Positions 35,355 through 43,620 are shown, counted from the stretch's first letter. The stretch is DNA of 64,000 nt from Miniphocaeibacter halophilus (GCF_016458825.1 NZ_CP066744.1:563001-627000); one strand, 5' to 3'. The notes: generated by a model not told the origin, from the sequence alone. Translations and numbers: made by a program.

Positions 35355-36269
35355 ATGAAATACGATTTAATTATTATTGGAGCAGGTCCAGCAGGAGTAA
35401 GTTCTGCCTTATATGCTACTAGTAGAGGTTTGAAAACCCTAGTTTTAGAACAAGATGAAAATGCAGGCGGAACTTTAAAGAAGGTATCAAATATTACACA
35501 TTTTACAGGTTTTATGACAGGAGAAACCGGGTCTGTATTTTCAAAAACATTAGATGAGCAATTGAAACAATGTGGTGCTAAGGTTTTACAAAAGAAAGTT
35601 ACAGCTGCTTCTTTAAAAGGAGAAGATAAGGAAATAATTTGCAATGAGGAAAAATTCCTTTCCAAAGCAGTAATTATTGCTGCCGGAACAAGTCAAAATA
35701 CACCTGATTTTGAAATATTAGAAGAATTAAAAAACAAGCATCTACATAACGATGCTAGAAAATATTACAAGGATTATGAAAATGTTATTGTAATTGGCGG
35801 ATCTGATGGAGCTGCAAAAGAAGCCTTGTTTTTATCCCAAAATAATAAACATGTTGACCTAATTATTAGGGAGGAAAAACTTGGAGCTGTTCCAGAATTT
35901 TCCCAACCTATTTTAAATTCAAATAATATTAATATTCATACTAATTCAGTTATTTCCAAGGTAAGCGGGAGGAAAAATATTGAAGAAATTAAAATTAAAA
36001 ATACCCTTACTAGCGAAGAAGAAATTTTAAACTTTAATAATTGTGGAATTTTTTACTATATTGGTTCAAAACCAAATACAGAAGTTTTCAAAGAAGTAGA
36101 ATTAAATAAGGGATATATTACTGTCGATGAAAAAATGAAAACTAATATTAACGGCGTTTATGCTGTTGGAGATATTAGGGTAAAAGAAGTACGCCAAATT
36201 TCAACAGCCGTTTCTGATGGTGCCCTTGCTGCCATAGATGCAAGTAAATATATTAATGCAAAAAAATAA
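35355..36269 (+). CDS. Thioredoxin-reductase-like FAD/NAD(P) oxidoreductase lacking the CxxC
   Basis: A 304-residue flavoprotein of the low-Mr thioredoxin reductase shape: FAD-binding GAGPAGVSSALYATSRG at the N-terminus, a central NAD(P)-binding VIVIGGSDGAAKEALFL, and the C-terminal GVYAVGDIRVKEVRQISTAVSDGALAA that closes the flavin site. The segment between, where TrxR has the redox CATC motif, reads KHLHNDARKYYKDYENV, with no cysteine pair. It therefore cannot act as a standard thioredoxin reductase; ferredoxin-NADP reductase or disulfide reductase relatives (YumC, Bdr type) lack the motif too. Start ATG 35355 follows AAAGGAG. Confidence 0.85.
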   Translation: MKYDLIIIGAGPAGVSSALYATSRGLKTLVLEQDENAGGTLKKVSNITHFTGFMTGETGSVFSKTLDEQLKQCGAKVLQKKVTAASLKGEDKEIICNEEKFLSKAVIIAAGTSQNTPDFEILEELKNKHLHNDARKYYKDYENVIVIGGSDGAAKEALFLSQNNKHVDLIIREEKLGAVPEFSQPILNSNNINIHTNSVISKVSGRKNIEEIKIKNTLTSEEEILNFNNCGIFYYIGSKPNTEVFKEVELNKGYITVDEKMKTNINGVYAVGDIRVKEVRQISTAVSDGALAAIDASKYINAKK

Positions 36270-36290
36270 AACCTCTTTTGAGGTTTTATT
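36266..36290. terminator. Bidirectional terminator between flavoprotein and DUF4179 gene
   Basis: AATAAAACCTC/GAGGTTTTATT stem with a TTTT loop; it overlaps both stop codons of the convergent genes. Confidence 0.8.
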
Positions 36291-37611
36291 TTAATTTTAT
36301 AGTAAACGGTTCTCCTATATTTTCATCTCTTACTATCATATTAGAACTTTTATCCAAAGTTTTTAAGTCTTCCACTAAAATTTCTTTAATTCTTTTATTG
36401 CGTTCAGCAATAGTTAAATTCTCTAAATCTAATTCTTTTGCAAATTCATCTCCATGTCTTTCTATTATTTGAGTTATAACTTTGTCTTTTTCTTCTTCTG
36501 AAACATTACCTACTAAATCTTCCTCTACTATATTAAAATTCAATGTAATTTCTTTAGCATCCTTTAATTCTTCCATGGATACAATACCATTCCTATCTTC
36601 ATATTGATACATATCAATTTCAAAAATAATTTTATCTGTTGGTTGATAATTTTCATCTGAAGTATAGTGTCCATTAAAATGAACTTTTTTACCATTGTTC
36701 AGTTCTCCATCTAATGATATCTCCCTAGAATTTAATCTATGTGATTCATTGTCTCTATTTTTAACATCTTCATCTAATTCTGCATATATTTTTGTTTTAT
36801 AAGGATTATACTCATATCCTGTTATTCTGTAATTAACATTATTTTCTTCATCTCTCAATTTTATATCTAAATCAATTATTTCTGACTGTTCTTTAAGATT
36901 TTCTAAATCCAACTCATCTAATACAATTTCAAATTTTTCTCCATGCACTTCCGGTACTCCATTTACTTTTAAAGCCAGTCCATCTCCATTTAAAGTGATT
37001 TTTTTGCTATCTTCTAAAAGCTTAACTTCATCATCTGTCAAAATATATTGAAATACATCAGATTGTACTTTAGGGTTTTCTTTTATTGGACCACCACCAC
37101 CGCCACTTTTAGTAATGTCAATATCTTTATCTCCAATTTTCATTCCAGTCATCCATAAACCTTGAATATAGTGATTTTCATTTTGTTCTTTATCATATTC
37201 AATTAAAAAAGTTATATTTAATTCGTTACCATATAACATAACTGAGCTAGTCTTTATTTTATAATCCCCTCCATAAATGGTTTTATCTATGTGTTGGGCA
37301 TATTTATCTAATTCAGCTTTGCTGTCAAAAGCTTCTTCCTGCTTAAAATTAAAGGTTTCTAGAACAAATTCCTTCGTCTTAGCATAAACTTCTTTCCCCA
37401 TATTAGTCTGACCAAAAACCACAAGACCAAATACTGCTGCAACAGCTACAGTAGCAATTTTTTTCCAAATCTTTTTCTTTTTTCCTTTTATGCTATTTAA
37501 AATCTTTTTCTTTTCTATGTCGTTTATTTTAAAGCTTTCTTCATCTTTAGGAGTTATGTTAAATTCGTTTAAATCTACCTTCATATCGTTGAATTTATCG
37601 TATTTATTCAT
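36286..37611 (-). CDS. DUF4179 domain protein, probable anti-sigma factor
   Basis: A 441-residue protein. An N-terminal cytoplasmic segment (~65 residues) precedes one membrane helix (IATVAVAAVFGLVVFG); a large extracellular part follows, with a DUF4179-type region (YAKTKEFVLETFNF then a beta-rich body). That topology is what an anti-sigma factor needs: the inner part holds the sigma factor, the outer part senses. Start ATG 37611 has GGAGG 9 bases ahead and overlaps the upstream sigma gene by 8 bases; the longer frame from 37734 runs inside that gene and is rejected. Role inferred from context. Confidence 0.8.
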   Translation of the reverse strand: MNKYDKFNDMKVDLNEFNITPKDEESFKINDIEKKKILNSIKGKKKKIWKKIATVAVAAVFGLVVFGQTNMGKEVYAKTKEFVLETFNFKQEEAFDSKAELDKYAQHIDKTIYGGDYKIKTSSVMLYGNELNITFLIEYDKEQNENHYIQGLWMTGMKIGDKDIDITKSGGGGGPIKENPKVQSDVFQYILTDDEVKLLEDSKKITLNGDGLALKVNGVPEVHGEKFEIVLDELDLENLKEQSEIIDLDIKLRDEENNVNYRITGYEYNPYKTKIYAELDEDVKNRDNESHRLNSREISLDGELNNGKKVHFNGHYTSDENYQPTDKIIFEIDMYQYEDRNGIVSMEELKDAKEITLNFNIVEEDLVGNVSEEEKDKVITQIIERHGDEFAKELDLENLTIAERNKRIKEILVEDLKTLDKSSNMIVRDENIGEPFTIKLK

Positions 37612-38149
37612 TTTTATAGCCTCCATTTTCCACATATTCCTTAATTTTACCCTTTCCTCTTGAAACTCTTTTATATACAGCTTGTTTGGACATATTAAAT
37701 TCCTTAGCTGTGTCTTCATAGGAAATATCATCATAGAATATTTTTCTAAAAATAGCCTTGTCCTTTTCCTTTAAAGGAGATATTAATTCTTCAAACTCCT
37801 CTTTAATTTCTATTTCTAATTTTTTTGGTTCTTCTGATATGTTTAATTCATCTATATTTTCAGTTTTGGATTTTTCTAAATATTTTCTTAAATAGTCAAT
37901 TGACTTATATTTAGCAATAACACAAATCCAATTTTTAAAAGTTGAACGATTTTCATCAAAGGACTCAATGTTATTCCAAATTGACAAAAATACTTCATTT
38001 AAACAATCTTCCTTATAAGCTTCTAAATTAAAGAGATATTTATTTATAATTTTCTTTAAAAGCCAGCCGTAGTTATCGATAACATATATAAGAGCTTTTT
38101 CATCTTTCTTTCTAAGCTTTTTTATAAAGTTTTTTTCATTTACATTCAA
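37604..38149 (-). CDS. ECF-type sigma-70 factor
   Basis: A 181-residue sigma factor. Region 2 is visible (DNYGWLLKKIINKYLFNLEAYKEDCLNEVFLSIWNNIESFDE, RSTFKNWICVIAKYKSIDYLRKYL), and region 4 helix-turn-helix near the end (EDTAKEFNMSKQAVYKRVSRGKGKIKEYV). No region 1 or 3, as in ECF sigmas. The start is TTG 38149, with GGGGAGG 6 bases ahead. It is translationally coupled to the DUF4179 protein, its likely anti-sigma factor. The target promoters cannot be read. Confidence 0.88.
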   Translation of the reverse strand: MNVNEKNFIKKLRKKDEKALIYVIDNYGWLLKKIINKYLFNLEAYKEDCLNEVFLSIWNNIESFDENRSTFKNWICVIAKYKSIDYLRKYLEKSKTENIDELNISEEPKKLEIEIKEEFEELISPLKEKDKAIFRKIFYDDISYEDTAKEFNMSKQAVYKRVSRGKGKIKEYVENGGYKNE

Positions 38150-38343
38150 TTTTTTCCTCCCCTGTTTTATTACCGGTTAATATATACTACGTTAGGCTAT
38201 ATATTTTTTTGACATTTTAAACACTTTTTATAATTTTATTTTATTTTTTATGCTTTTCAATTATATTTATTCTCCTTTAAAATCCTATTTAATATATACT
38301 TTTCCATATAAATATGTTATTTTAAAAAGTAGAGGTGAAAATT

Positions 38344-38592
38344 ATGATAGAACAAATAAAGGGTTACTTTATTGAAAGACCAGTTTTTATGATTGGTTGT
38401 GTATTTATTGCTATAGGAATTCTCTCTTTAATTATTTCCTCTTTTAGCTATGACTGGAGAGCATTTACTAATAAAAAAGCTTGGGGAGGAAAAACCCTTC
38501 CTAATTTAAAACGTGGATTGTTTTTTATAATTCTTGGTGCCATATTAGTTGCCATAGACTTATTCTTAATTACAAAACAATTTTCAATTTAA
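38344..38592 (+). CDS. Small membrane protein, two helices
   Basis: An 82-residue protein with two membrane segments (VFMIGCVFIAIGILSLIISSF and LFFIILGAILVAIDLFLI) separated by a basic loop containing NKKAWGGKTLPNLKRG. No family recognised. The start is ATG 38344 with AGAGGTGA ahead; a GTG at 38335 overlaps the site. It is divergent from the sigma factor gene, so it may belong to the same regulon, but that is a guess. Confidence 0.6.
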   Translation: MIEQIKGYFIERPVFMIGCVFIAIGILSLIISSFSYDWRAFTNKKAWGGKTLPNLKRGLFFIILGAILVAIDLFLITKQFSI

Positions 38593-38612
38593 AAAATTTA
38601 TTTAATAATATC

Positions 38613-38651
38613 AAAAAATGAGAGAAAGATTTAAATTTTTCTCTCATTTTA
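38613..38651 (+). terminator. Terminator after the small membrane protein
   Basis: AAAATGAGAGAAA/TTTTCTCTCATTTT arms with a 9-base loop; usable on both strands. Confidence 0.75.
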
Positions 38652-38663
38652 ATAGTTTTTCTA

Positions 38664-39053
38664 TTAATTACCTATAAAAATCTCGTAGCCTATAACAAAA
38701 ATACCCAATAGGATAAACATTATGGTTATACCTTTTCTGTTTTTTAGTACCATATTACTTGGCTTATCCTTCTCATAAACTATATCAACCATATCTCCTA
38801 CTTCATTATTCATTGAGACTTGAATTGATTTGTCAGAAATATAGGTTTTTCCTTTTACATTTATTTCCACTGTTGCAAATTTACTGTTATTTTTCTTGGT
38901 TTCTTCGTTAATGGTTATATCTATTTTTTTAATTATTCCTTTTGCAGTTTTAGGATTTTTGATTTTTATTTTTGACAACATTCCATAATATATTCCAATG
39001 CCTATAAATATAAGCCCTAATAAAATTGTAAAAATCCTTTTTGGACTAGTCAT
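38664..39053 (-). CDS. DUF3592-like membrane protein at the end of the permease array
   Basis: A 129-residue protein: one N-terminal membrane helix, an extracytoplasmic beta-rich domain of ~65 residues (KTAKGIIKKIDITI, ATVEINVKGKTYISDKSIQV, VGDMVDIVYEKDKPSNMVL) and a C-terminal membrane helix. The layout and the G-D-x-V-x-V-x-Y segment are DUF3592-like. It is the last gene of the GntR-ABC operon, 11 bases after the fifth permease, and its ribosome site copies the AAAGGAGAAAGAAATG found between the permeases. Confidence 0.7.
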   Translation of the reverse strand: MTSPKRIFTILLGLIFIGIGIYYGMLSKIKIKNPKTAKGIIKKIDITINEETKKNNSKFATVEINVKGKTYISDKSIQVSMNNEVGDMVDIVYEKDKPSNMVLKNRKGITIMFILLGIFVIGYEIFIGN

Positions 39054-39064
39054 TTCTTTCTCCT

Positions 39065-39697
39065 TTAAAACTCCTTGTTATTTACTGTATTTAAAGTAAG
39101 TATAAAAAATATTCCTACACATATAAGAGCAAATGTTATAGATGATAATCCCAATACCTTTAAATTTATTGAATCTATATAATTTATAATACTTTTCAGT
39201 AGATTAGGAAATAATTTTTTTAATACAAAACCTAGTACAGCTATGGTTCCAAAAACTCCAAAAATATAAATAACTGTTTTTTCACCACCATATTTATAGG
39301 CTATGAAAATTTGCATATTAGTTATTATCAATAATATTGACAATAATATTACCATTGTAATAATCATCTCTAAATTAAGTAGGTTAAAAATCGGGAAAGC
39401 AATAATTGATGTTAGAAAGAAAAATAGTAGAATAAGGGAGTTAATAAAAAGGAATTTTTCTATTACAACATTCTTTCTGGTTAAGGGCATTGTTAATGCG
39501 TATTTGTTCCAGTTTCCTTTTTCATCTACTGTTATTGTTCCTACACCAATATTTGCTAAAATAAAGGAAATCATGGCAATTCCCATAGTAATAGTTTCTT
39601 CCCTAATAAAAATTGCTCCAAAAAATACTATCATAATAAAAATTATTTTAAAGTTATTTCTAATATAATATAAATCTTTTAAAATTAATCCCTTCAT
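39065..39697 (-). CDS. ABC-2 permease paralog 5 of the tandem array
   Basis: A 210-residue membrane protein with six hydrophobic segments. It starts MKGLILKDLYYIRNNFK and ends NTVNNKEF, like the four neighbours, and has the W-N-K-Y-A-L-T-M-P-L-T-R-K loop shared by the array. This is the ABC2_membrane_5/YtrC-D group. It partners the single ATPase at the start of the operon. The copy order means the operon has several possible permease pairings. Confidence 0.85.
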   Translation of the reverse strand: MKGLILKDLYYIRNNFKIIFIMIVFFGAIFIREETITMGIAMISFILANIGVGTITVDEKGNWNKYALTMPLTRKNVVIEKFLFINSLILLFFFLTSIIAFPIFNLLNLEMIITMVILLSILLIITNMQIFIAYKYGGEKTVIYIFGVFGTIAVLGFVLKKLFPNLLKSIINYIDSINLKVLGLSSITFALICVGIFFILTLNTVNNKEF

Positions 39698-39708
39698 TTC
39701 TTTCTCCT

Positions 39709-40341
39709 TTAAAACTCCTTGTTTTTAAAATCTCTATAGGACCATATACTAAACAATAATACAAAAAATATATATATTATCATACTAAGTACGCTTGTTT
39801 TTTCTTTATTCATCAAAAATATATTTTTTATAAAAACCGGCATTTCTTCCGGATGATTTGTAAATATTATAGCCGGTACTACTAAACCTCCCATTGTTAT
39901 TATTGAAAATAATGTAGCCACTTTATCATTTTCTAATTTTAGTGATAAGAAAAGATATAAATTTAATAATATTGATATAACTGCGAAAATTATCAATCTT
40001 TCTTTCAAAATTATATTAACATCTATTTTTAATACTAATTTAGAAAGTAGTAATAGAATTAAAAAGGTGATTATAACTGTGCAGTTAAGGAAAATATATT
40101 TTCCAAATACTATATCTTTTTTATTTACTGGAGTTGAAATAATAAACTTGTTAAAATCATTTTTCTTTTCTATAAAAATATTTCCAATGCTTAACATTCC
40201 CATATAAAACACTATAACAAAAGTAAATATATTAAAGTTTTTATCATTAAAAAACATTATAAGTAGCACAATAAACATAGGGATTAATCTCTTCCCCTCT
40301 ATTTTCATATAATATAAATCTTTTAAAATTAATCCCTTCAT
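39709..40341 (-). CDS. ABC-2 permease paralog 4 of the tandem array
   Basis: A 210-residue paralog with the same MKGLILKDLYYMK start and a FKNKEF end, six hydrophobic segments and the corresponding loop FNKFIISTPVNKKDIVFGK. It is more diverged than its neighbours in the middle (HPEEMPVFIKNIFLMNKEKTSV). The 11-base gap to the next gene carries a second AAAGGAG site. Confidence 0.85.
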   Translation of the reverse strand: MKGLILKDLYYMKIEGKRLIPMFIVLLIMFFNDKNFNIFTFVIVFYMGMLSIGNIFIEKKNDFNKFIISTPVNKKDIVFGKYIFLNCTVIITFLILLLLSKLVLKIDVNIILKERLIIFAVISILLNLYLFLSLKLENDKVATLFSIITMGGLVVPAIIFTNHPEEMPVFIKNIFLMNKEKTSVLSMIIYIFFVLLFSIWSYRDFKNKEF

Positions 40342-40352
40342 TTCTTTCTCCT

Positions 40353-40997
40353 TTAAAACTCCTTGTTTTTAAATATTTTAATTGATACTAGCATAGATAA
40401 AATATATAAAAATAGTCCTATTCCAATACTTAAAAATATTGTTCCAACTTCATTTATTGAATTAAATCTATAGAAAATATTTTGAAACATTTCTTTTACT
40501 AAGGGCAACTTATTGTATAAATATAAAATTGTTAACACCATTACTCCAATAAAAACAAATAGCATAATTGTAGATTTCTCCATACCATATTTAATTGCAA
40601 TTAACATATATAGGGAAAAGAACATTAAATTTAAACCTATTACCATTGCTACTGTTGATAATGTATTAATATTAATTGAAAAATTATTAAAGAGCATTAA
40701 ACATATTATACCTATTAAAATAGATACTATAATAGTGAAAAATGTTAGTAGGTATTTACTCATTACTATTTCACTTTTATTTATAGGCATGGTTAAAGAG
40801 TATTTGTTCCAGTTGCTTTTTTCTTCCTCATAAATTGTCTGTATTGACATTACCCCATTTATGTAACTTATCATTAAAAGAGATGCAAAATAATTAGATC
40901 TTGTCATAAAATTCAAAATCCAAAGTCCCATAAATACTATTAAAGCATTTTTCATACTCTTTAAATAATACAAATCCTTTAACAATAAACCTTTCAT
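40353..40997 (-). CDS. ABC-2 permease paralog 3 of the tandem array
   Basis: A 214-residue paralog, start MKGLLLKDLYYLKSMK, end IFKNKEF; the loop reads WNKYSLTMPINKSEIVMSKY. Its ATG follows directly after the stop of the preceding permease (TAAATG), and the ribosome site AAGGAG is the K-E codon pair at the end of that gene. Six membrane segments. Confidence 0.85.
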   Translation of the reverse strand: MKGLLLKDLYYLKSMKNALIVFMGLWILNFMTRSNYFASLLMISYINGVMSIQTIYEEEKSNWNKYSLTMPINKSEIVMSKYLLTFFTIIVSILIGIICLMLFNNFSININTLSTVAMVIGLNLMFFSLYMLIAIKYGMEKSTIMLFVFIGVMVLTILYLYNKLPLVKEMFQNIFYRFNSINEVGTIFLSIGIGLFLYILSMLVSIKIFKNKEF

Positions 40998-41633
40998 TTA
41001 ATACTCCTTATTTTTTGTAAATATATAAGATAAAACTATAGAAACTATAAGATATATTGTAAAAAACATCATCATAATACCTAGACTTAAATATGGTTTA
41101 TTTTTAATTAAATAACTTATACTGCTTAATAGATTAGGAAATATCTCTTTTACTCCTAAATACAAAGCAATTACTGCTATTGTTGCTGAAAAAAGATACG
41201 CTTGAGATTTCCTAAATCCAAATATTAAAGTAAATGTTAAATAGGAATTTAACATAAACAATATTATTATTGCACTTTTACTTCCTAACAAAATATTATT
41301 AAAATCTAATGATTTAGATAATACCCCAAATACAAATGAAGTTGCAAAATATGTTAATAAGGTTAAAATGTTTAGTACTAAATATTTTTCTAATATAATA
41401 CTTTTTCTACTAATTGGACTTATTTGAAAATACCTATTCCAACTCCCTCTTTCCTCTTCTAAAGTTGTTGAAACTATATTCATACCTACAATAAAAGGTA
41501 ATATAAATTCAATAATTCCAGTAAAACTTGAATCTTGTTTTAAAGATAAAACACCCCAAAGTATTGTAAAAGGTATTAAAATCTTTAAATTATTTTTAAT
41601 ATAATACAAATCCTTTAATATTAATCCCTTCAT
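40998..41633 (-). CDS. ABC-2 permease paralog 2 of the tandem array
   Basis: A 211-residue paralog, start MKGLILKDLYYIKNNLK, end IFTKNKEY, loop WNRYFQISPISRKSIILEKY. Its start abuts the stop of paralog 1 (TAAATG), with the upstream NKEY codons supplying AAGGAG. Six membrane segments, no soluble domain. Confidence 0.85.
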   Translation of the reverse strand: MKGLILKDLYYIKNNLKILIPFTILWGVLSLKQDSSFTGIIEFILPFIVGMNIVSTTLEEERGSWNRYFQISPISRKSIILEKYLVLNILTLLTYFATSFVFGVLSKSLDFNNILLGSKSAIIILFMLNSYLTFTLIFGFRKSQAYLFSATIAVIALYLGVKEIFPNLLSSISYLIKNKPYLSLGIMMMFFTIYLIVSIVLSYIFTKNKEY

Positions 41634-42266
41634 TTAATACTCCTTCTTATTTATTGTCTTAATGGATAAAAGGTAAAATAATGAGATAAGTAAAACTGCT
41701 ATAAGAGCAAAAACTATTCCTACCATTGTCATATTAAGTTTAGGAATTAATTCTACAGATTTATTTATTATTTCCGGAAATATCTTTTGGATACCAAATA
41801 CTATTACTGCTATTCCAGCTATTATTCCAAAAACATAAATCATGGCTTTTTCTGCTCCAAATTTTATTCCTATAAATATATTTAAATTTAAAAATACCAA
41901 TACGGCTAATAGAAACAAAATTGATTCTATTAATAAATTAATTTCAAATTTTTTTAAAATAATAATGGAAACTCCAAAAGTAACTAAGAATGTTAAACTA
42001 CATAATCCATTTATAAAAACAAATTTCTCCTGTACTAAATTCTTTCTACTTAAGGGCATGGTTAAAGCATATTTATCCCAGTTATTTTTTTCATCTACAG
42101 TTATAATTCCCAAAGTCATAAACCCTATTAACATAGTCATAACTGCAGGAAAAAACATAAAACTTTTTTGATTTATAAACATTATTCCATAAAGCAAAAA
42201 CACCACAGCCAATAACTTAAAATTATTTTTCATATAATATAAATCTTTTAAAATTAACCCTTTCAT
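41634..42266 (-). CDS. ABC-2 permease paralog 1 of the tandem array
   Basis: The first permease after the ATPase, 210 residues, start MKGLILKDLYYMKNNFK, end TINKKEY, loop WDKYALTMPLSRKNLVQEKF. It has its own TAGGAG site and lies 14 bases after the ATPase stop. It most resembles paralog 5 in the loop and C-terminal helix, hinting that the array grew by copying both ends of an older unit. Confidence 0.85.
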   Translation of the reverse strand: MKGLILKDLYYMKNNFKLLAVVFLLYGIMFINQKSFMFFPAVMTMLIGFMTLGIITVDEKNNWDKYALTMPLSRKNLVQEKFVFINGLCSLTFLVTFGVSIIILKKFEINLLIESILFLLAVLVFLNLNIFIGIKFGAEKAMIYVFGIIAGIAVIVFGIQKIFPEIINKSVELIPKLNMTMVGIVFALIAVLLISLFYLLSIKTINKKEY

Positions 42267-42280
42267 AACGATCTCCTAAA

Positions 42281-43132
42281 TTATATACTTTCACCATTTG
42301 TAAATATAACCATATAGTCATCTATATTCATTTTCTCCGTTACAAGATTTGGATACTCTCTTCTAAATTCTTCAATATTTTCTATTATTACATCTATATA
42401 ATTAGAATTTTTTAAATATTTAACTACATATTTTCTGTCTATTTCATATAAATCCTTTAAGCTACATTTACAAATTCCATAGGAATAAATAAAGTCGTCC
42501 TTTTCTTTTGAAAATATTATTTCTCCGTCATCTATAAAGGTTATATAATCTGCAATTTTTTCTAAATCCGTTGTTATATGACTGGAAATTAAAATCGAAT
42601 TTCTTTCATCCTGTATAAAGTCCAAAAACATTTCCAAAATTTCATTTCTAAAAACAGGGTCAAGTCCACTTGTTGGCTCATCTAGTATTAGTAGTCTTGG
42701 ATTGTGGGAAATTGCTATGGCAAAGGATAATTTCATTTGCATCCCCCTGGAAAAATCCTTAATTAACTTATCATCAGGAAGTCCCATTTTATTTAAATAA
42801 CCTAAATACTTTCCACTGTCCCAGTTTTTATAGATATTTTTTAAAATATTTCCTATTTGCTTTGCATTATACTGCTCGCTAAAAAAACCGTCATCAAATA
42901 CTATTCCAATATTTTCTTTGGCTTCTTTATTTAATGGACCACCAAAAACCTTAATTTCCCCACTATCTATTTTTATTAAATCCATTATGGACTTTATTAC
43001 TGTGGTTTTTCCTGCTCCATTTCTTCCAACTAGTCCCATAATGGCGCCTTCTTCTAAATTAAAGGACACATCTTTAAGTTGAAATTTATCATATGTTTTA
43101 TTTAAATTATTTATTTCTAAAATTTTTGTCAT
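42281..43132 (-). CDS. ABC transporter ATPase of the GntR-permease operon
   Basis: A 283-residue ATPase with Walker A GRNGAGKTT, signature FSRGMQMKLSFAIA (the LSGGQ equivalent reads FSRGM, usual for YtrB/BcrA-type exporters), Walker B PRLLILDEPTSGLDP, and H-loop LISSHITTDLEKIA. The C-terminal ~70 residues are a degenerate extension. Start ATG 43132 is chosen since AAGGGTG lies just ahead, inside the last codons of gntR; the GTG at 43141 overlaps it. One ATPase serves five permeases. Confidence 0.9.
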   Translation of the reverse strand: MTKILEINNLNKTYDKFQLKDVSFNLEEGAIMGLVGRNGAGKTTVIKSIMDLIKIDSGEIKVFGGPLNKEAKENIGIVFDDGFFSEQYNAKQIGNILKNIYKNWDSGKYLGYLNKMGLPDDKLIKDFSRGMQMKLSFAIAISHNPRLLILDEPTSGLDPVFRNEILEMFLDFIQDERNSILISSHITTDLEKIADYITFIDDGEIIFSKEKDDFIYSYGICKCSLKDLYEIDRKYVVKYLKNSNYIDVIIENIEEFRREYPNLVTEKMNIDDYMVIFTNGESI

Positions 43133-43133
43133 A

Positions 43134-43508
43134 TTAATCACCCTTGTATAAAATCTCCAGTATTTCTTTTAGTTCTTTTAAAGATATTTTTGATATTGTA
43201 GCTATTTCAATTATTTCTTCAAACTTCTCTTCTATTAACTTCAATTTTTCTTCTCTTACAAGTTCCAGATTTTTACTTGCAACATAACTTCCCTTTCCTA
43301 CAATTGTTTCAATGAAACCCTCTTGTTCTAAGTCATTGTAGGCTCTTTTTGTTGTTATTACCGAAACTTTCAAATCCTTTGCTAAAGCTCTCATACTCGG
43401 AAGGGCGTCCCCTTCTTTTAATTCTCCTTTAAGAATTTGAGTTTTTATTTGTTGTGTAATTTGTTCATAAATAGGCAAATTACTTGAATTACTTATTATA
43501 ATATTCAT
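43134..43508 (-). CDS. GntR-family (YtrA-type) transcriptional regulator
   Basis: A 124-residue regulator with a winged-helix DNA-binding domain (NLPIYEQITQQIKTQILKGELKEGDALPSMRALAKDLKVSVITTKRAYNDLEQEGFI, VGKGSYVA) and only a short C-terminal dimerisation tail. This short form without a ligand-binding domain is the YtrA subfamily, which represses adjacent ABC transporter operons. It is the first gene of its operon, and a YtrA-style operator overlaps the promoter, so autorepression is expected. In Bacillus the ytr operon answers wall-active antibiotics. Confidence 0.9.
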   Translation of the reverse strand: MNIIISNSSNLPIYEQITQQIKTQILKGELKEGDALPSMRALAKDLKVSVITTKRAYNDLEQEGFIETIVGKGSYVASKNLELVREEKLKLIEEKFEEIIEIATISKISLKELKEILEILYKGD

Positions 43509-43527
43509 TTTATACCTCTTCTAGAAT

Positions 43528-43552
43528 AGTGTATATACTGTTTATATACACT
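43528..43552. promoter_or_regulatory. YtrA-type operator
   Basis: AGTGTA, 13 bases, TACACT: an inverted repeat matching the spacing I recall for the Bacillus YtrA operator (AGTGTA-N13-TACACT). A degenerate second copy with a shorter spacer (TGTATA...TATACA) lies just upstream at 43553-43570. It overlaps the -10 region of the gntR promoter. Confidence 0.7.
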
Positions 43553-43578
43553 GTATACCCTTATATACACTTTGTCAA
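43550..43578 (-). promoter_or_regulatory. Promoter of the gntR-ABC operon
   Basis: Minus strand TTGACA (43578-43573), 17 bases, then TACAGT as a weak -10. The operator overlaps the -10, so bound repressor should block polymerase. Confidence 0.5.
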
Positions 43579-43581
43579 CAA

Positions 43582-43620
43582 AAAAATAGCTTTGAAATAA
43601 AAAATCTATTTCAAAACTAT
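43582..43620 (-). terminator. Terminator of the DUF2079 gene
   Basis: On the minus strand AATAGTTTTGAAATA and TATTTCAAAGCTATT pair (about 14 bp, one mismatch) with a T7 run; it overlaps the DUF2079 stop codon. Confidence 0.7.

Noticed and set aside
37612-37734. N-terminal extension of the DUF4179 protein to 37734
   Set aside because: The extra 41 codons run inside the sigma factor gene and have no ribosome site; ATG 37611 has GGAGG 9 bases ahead.
39065-42266. Transposable element or CRISPR-like array for the repeated segments
   Set aside because: The repeats are the conserved ends of five full-length permease genes with ribosome sites, not spacer-separated repeats or transposase ends.
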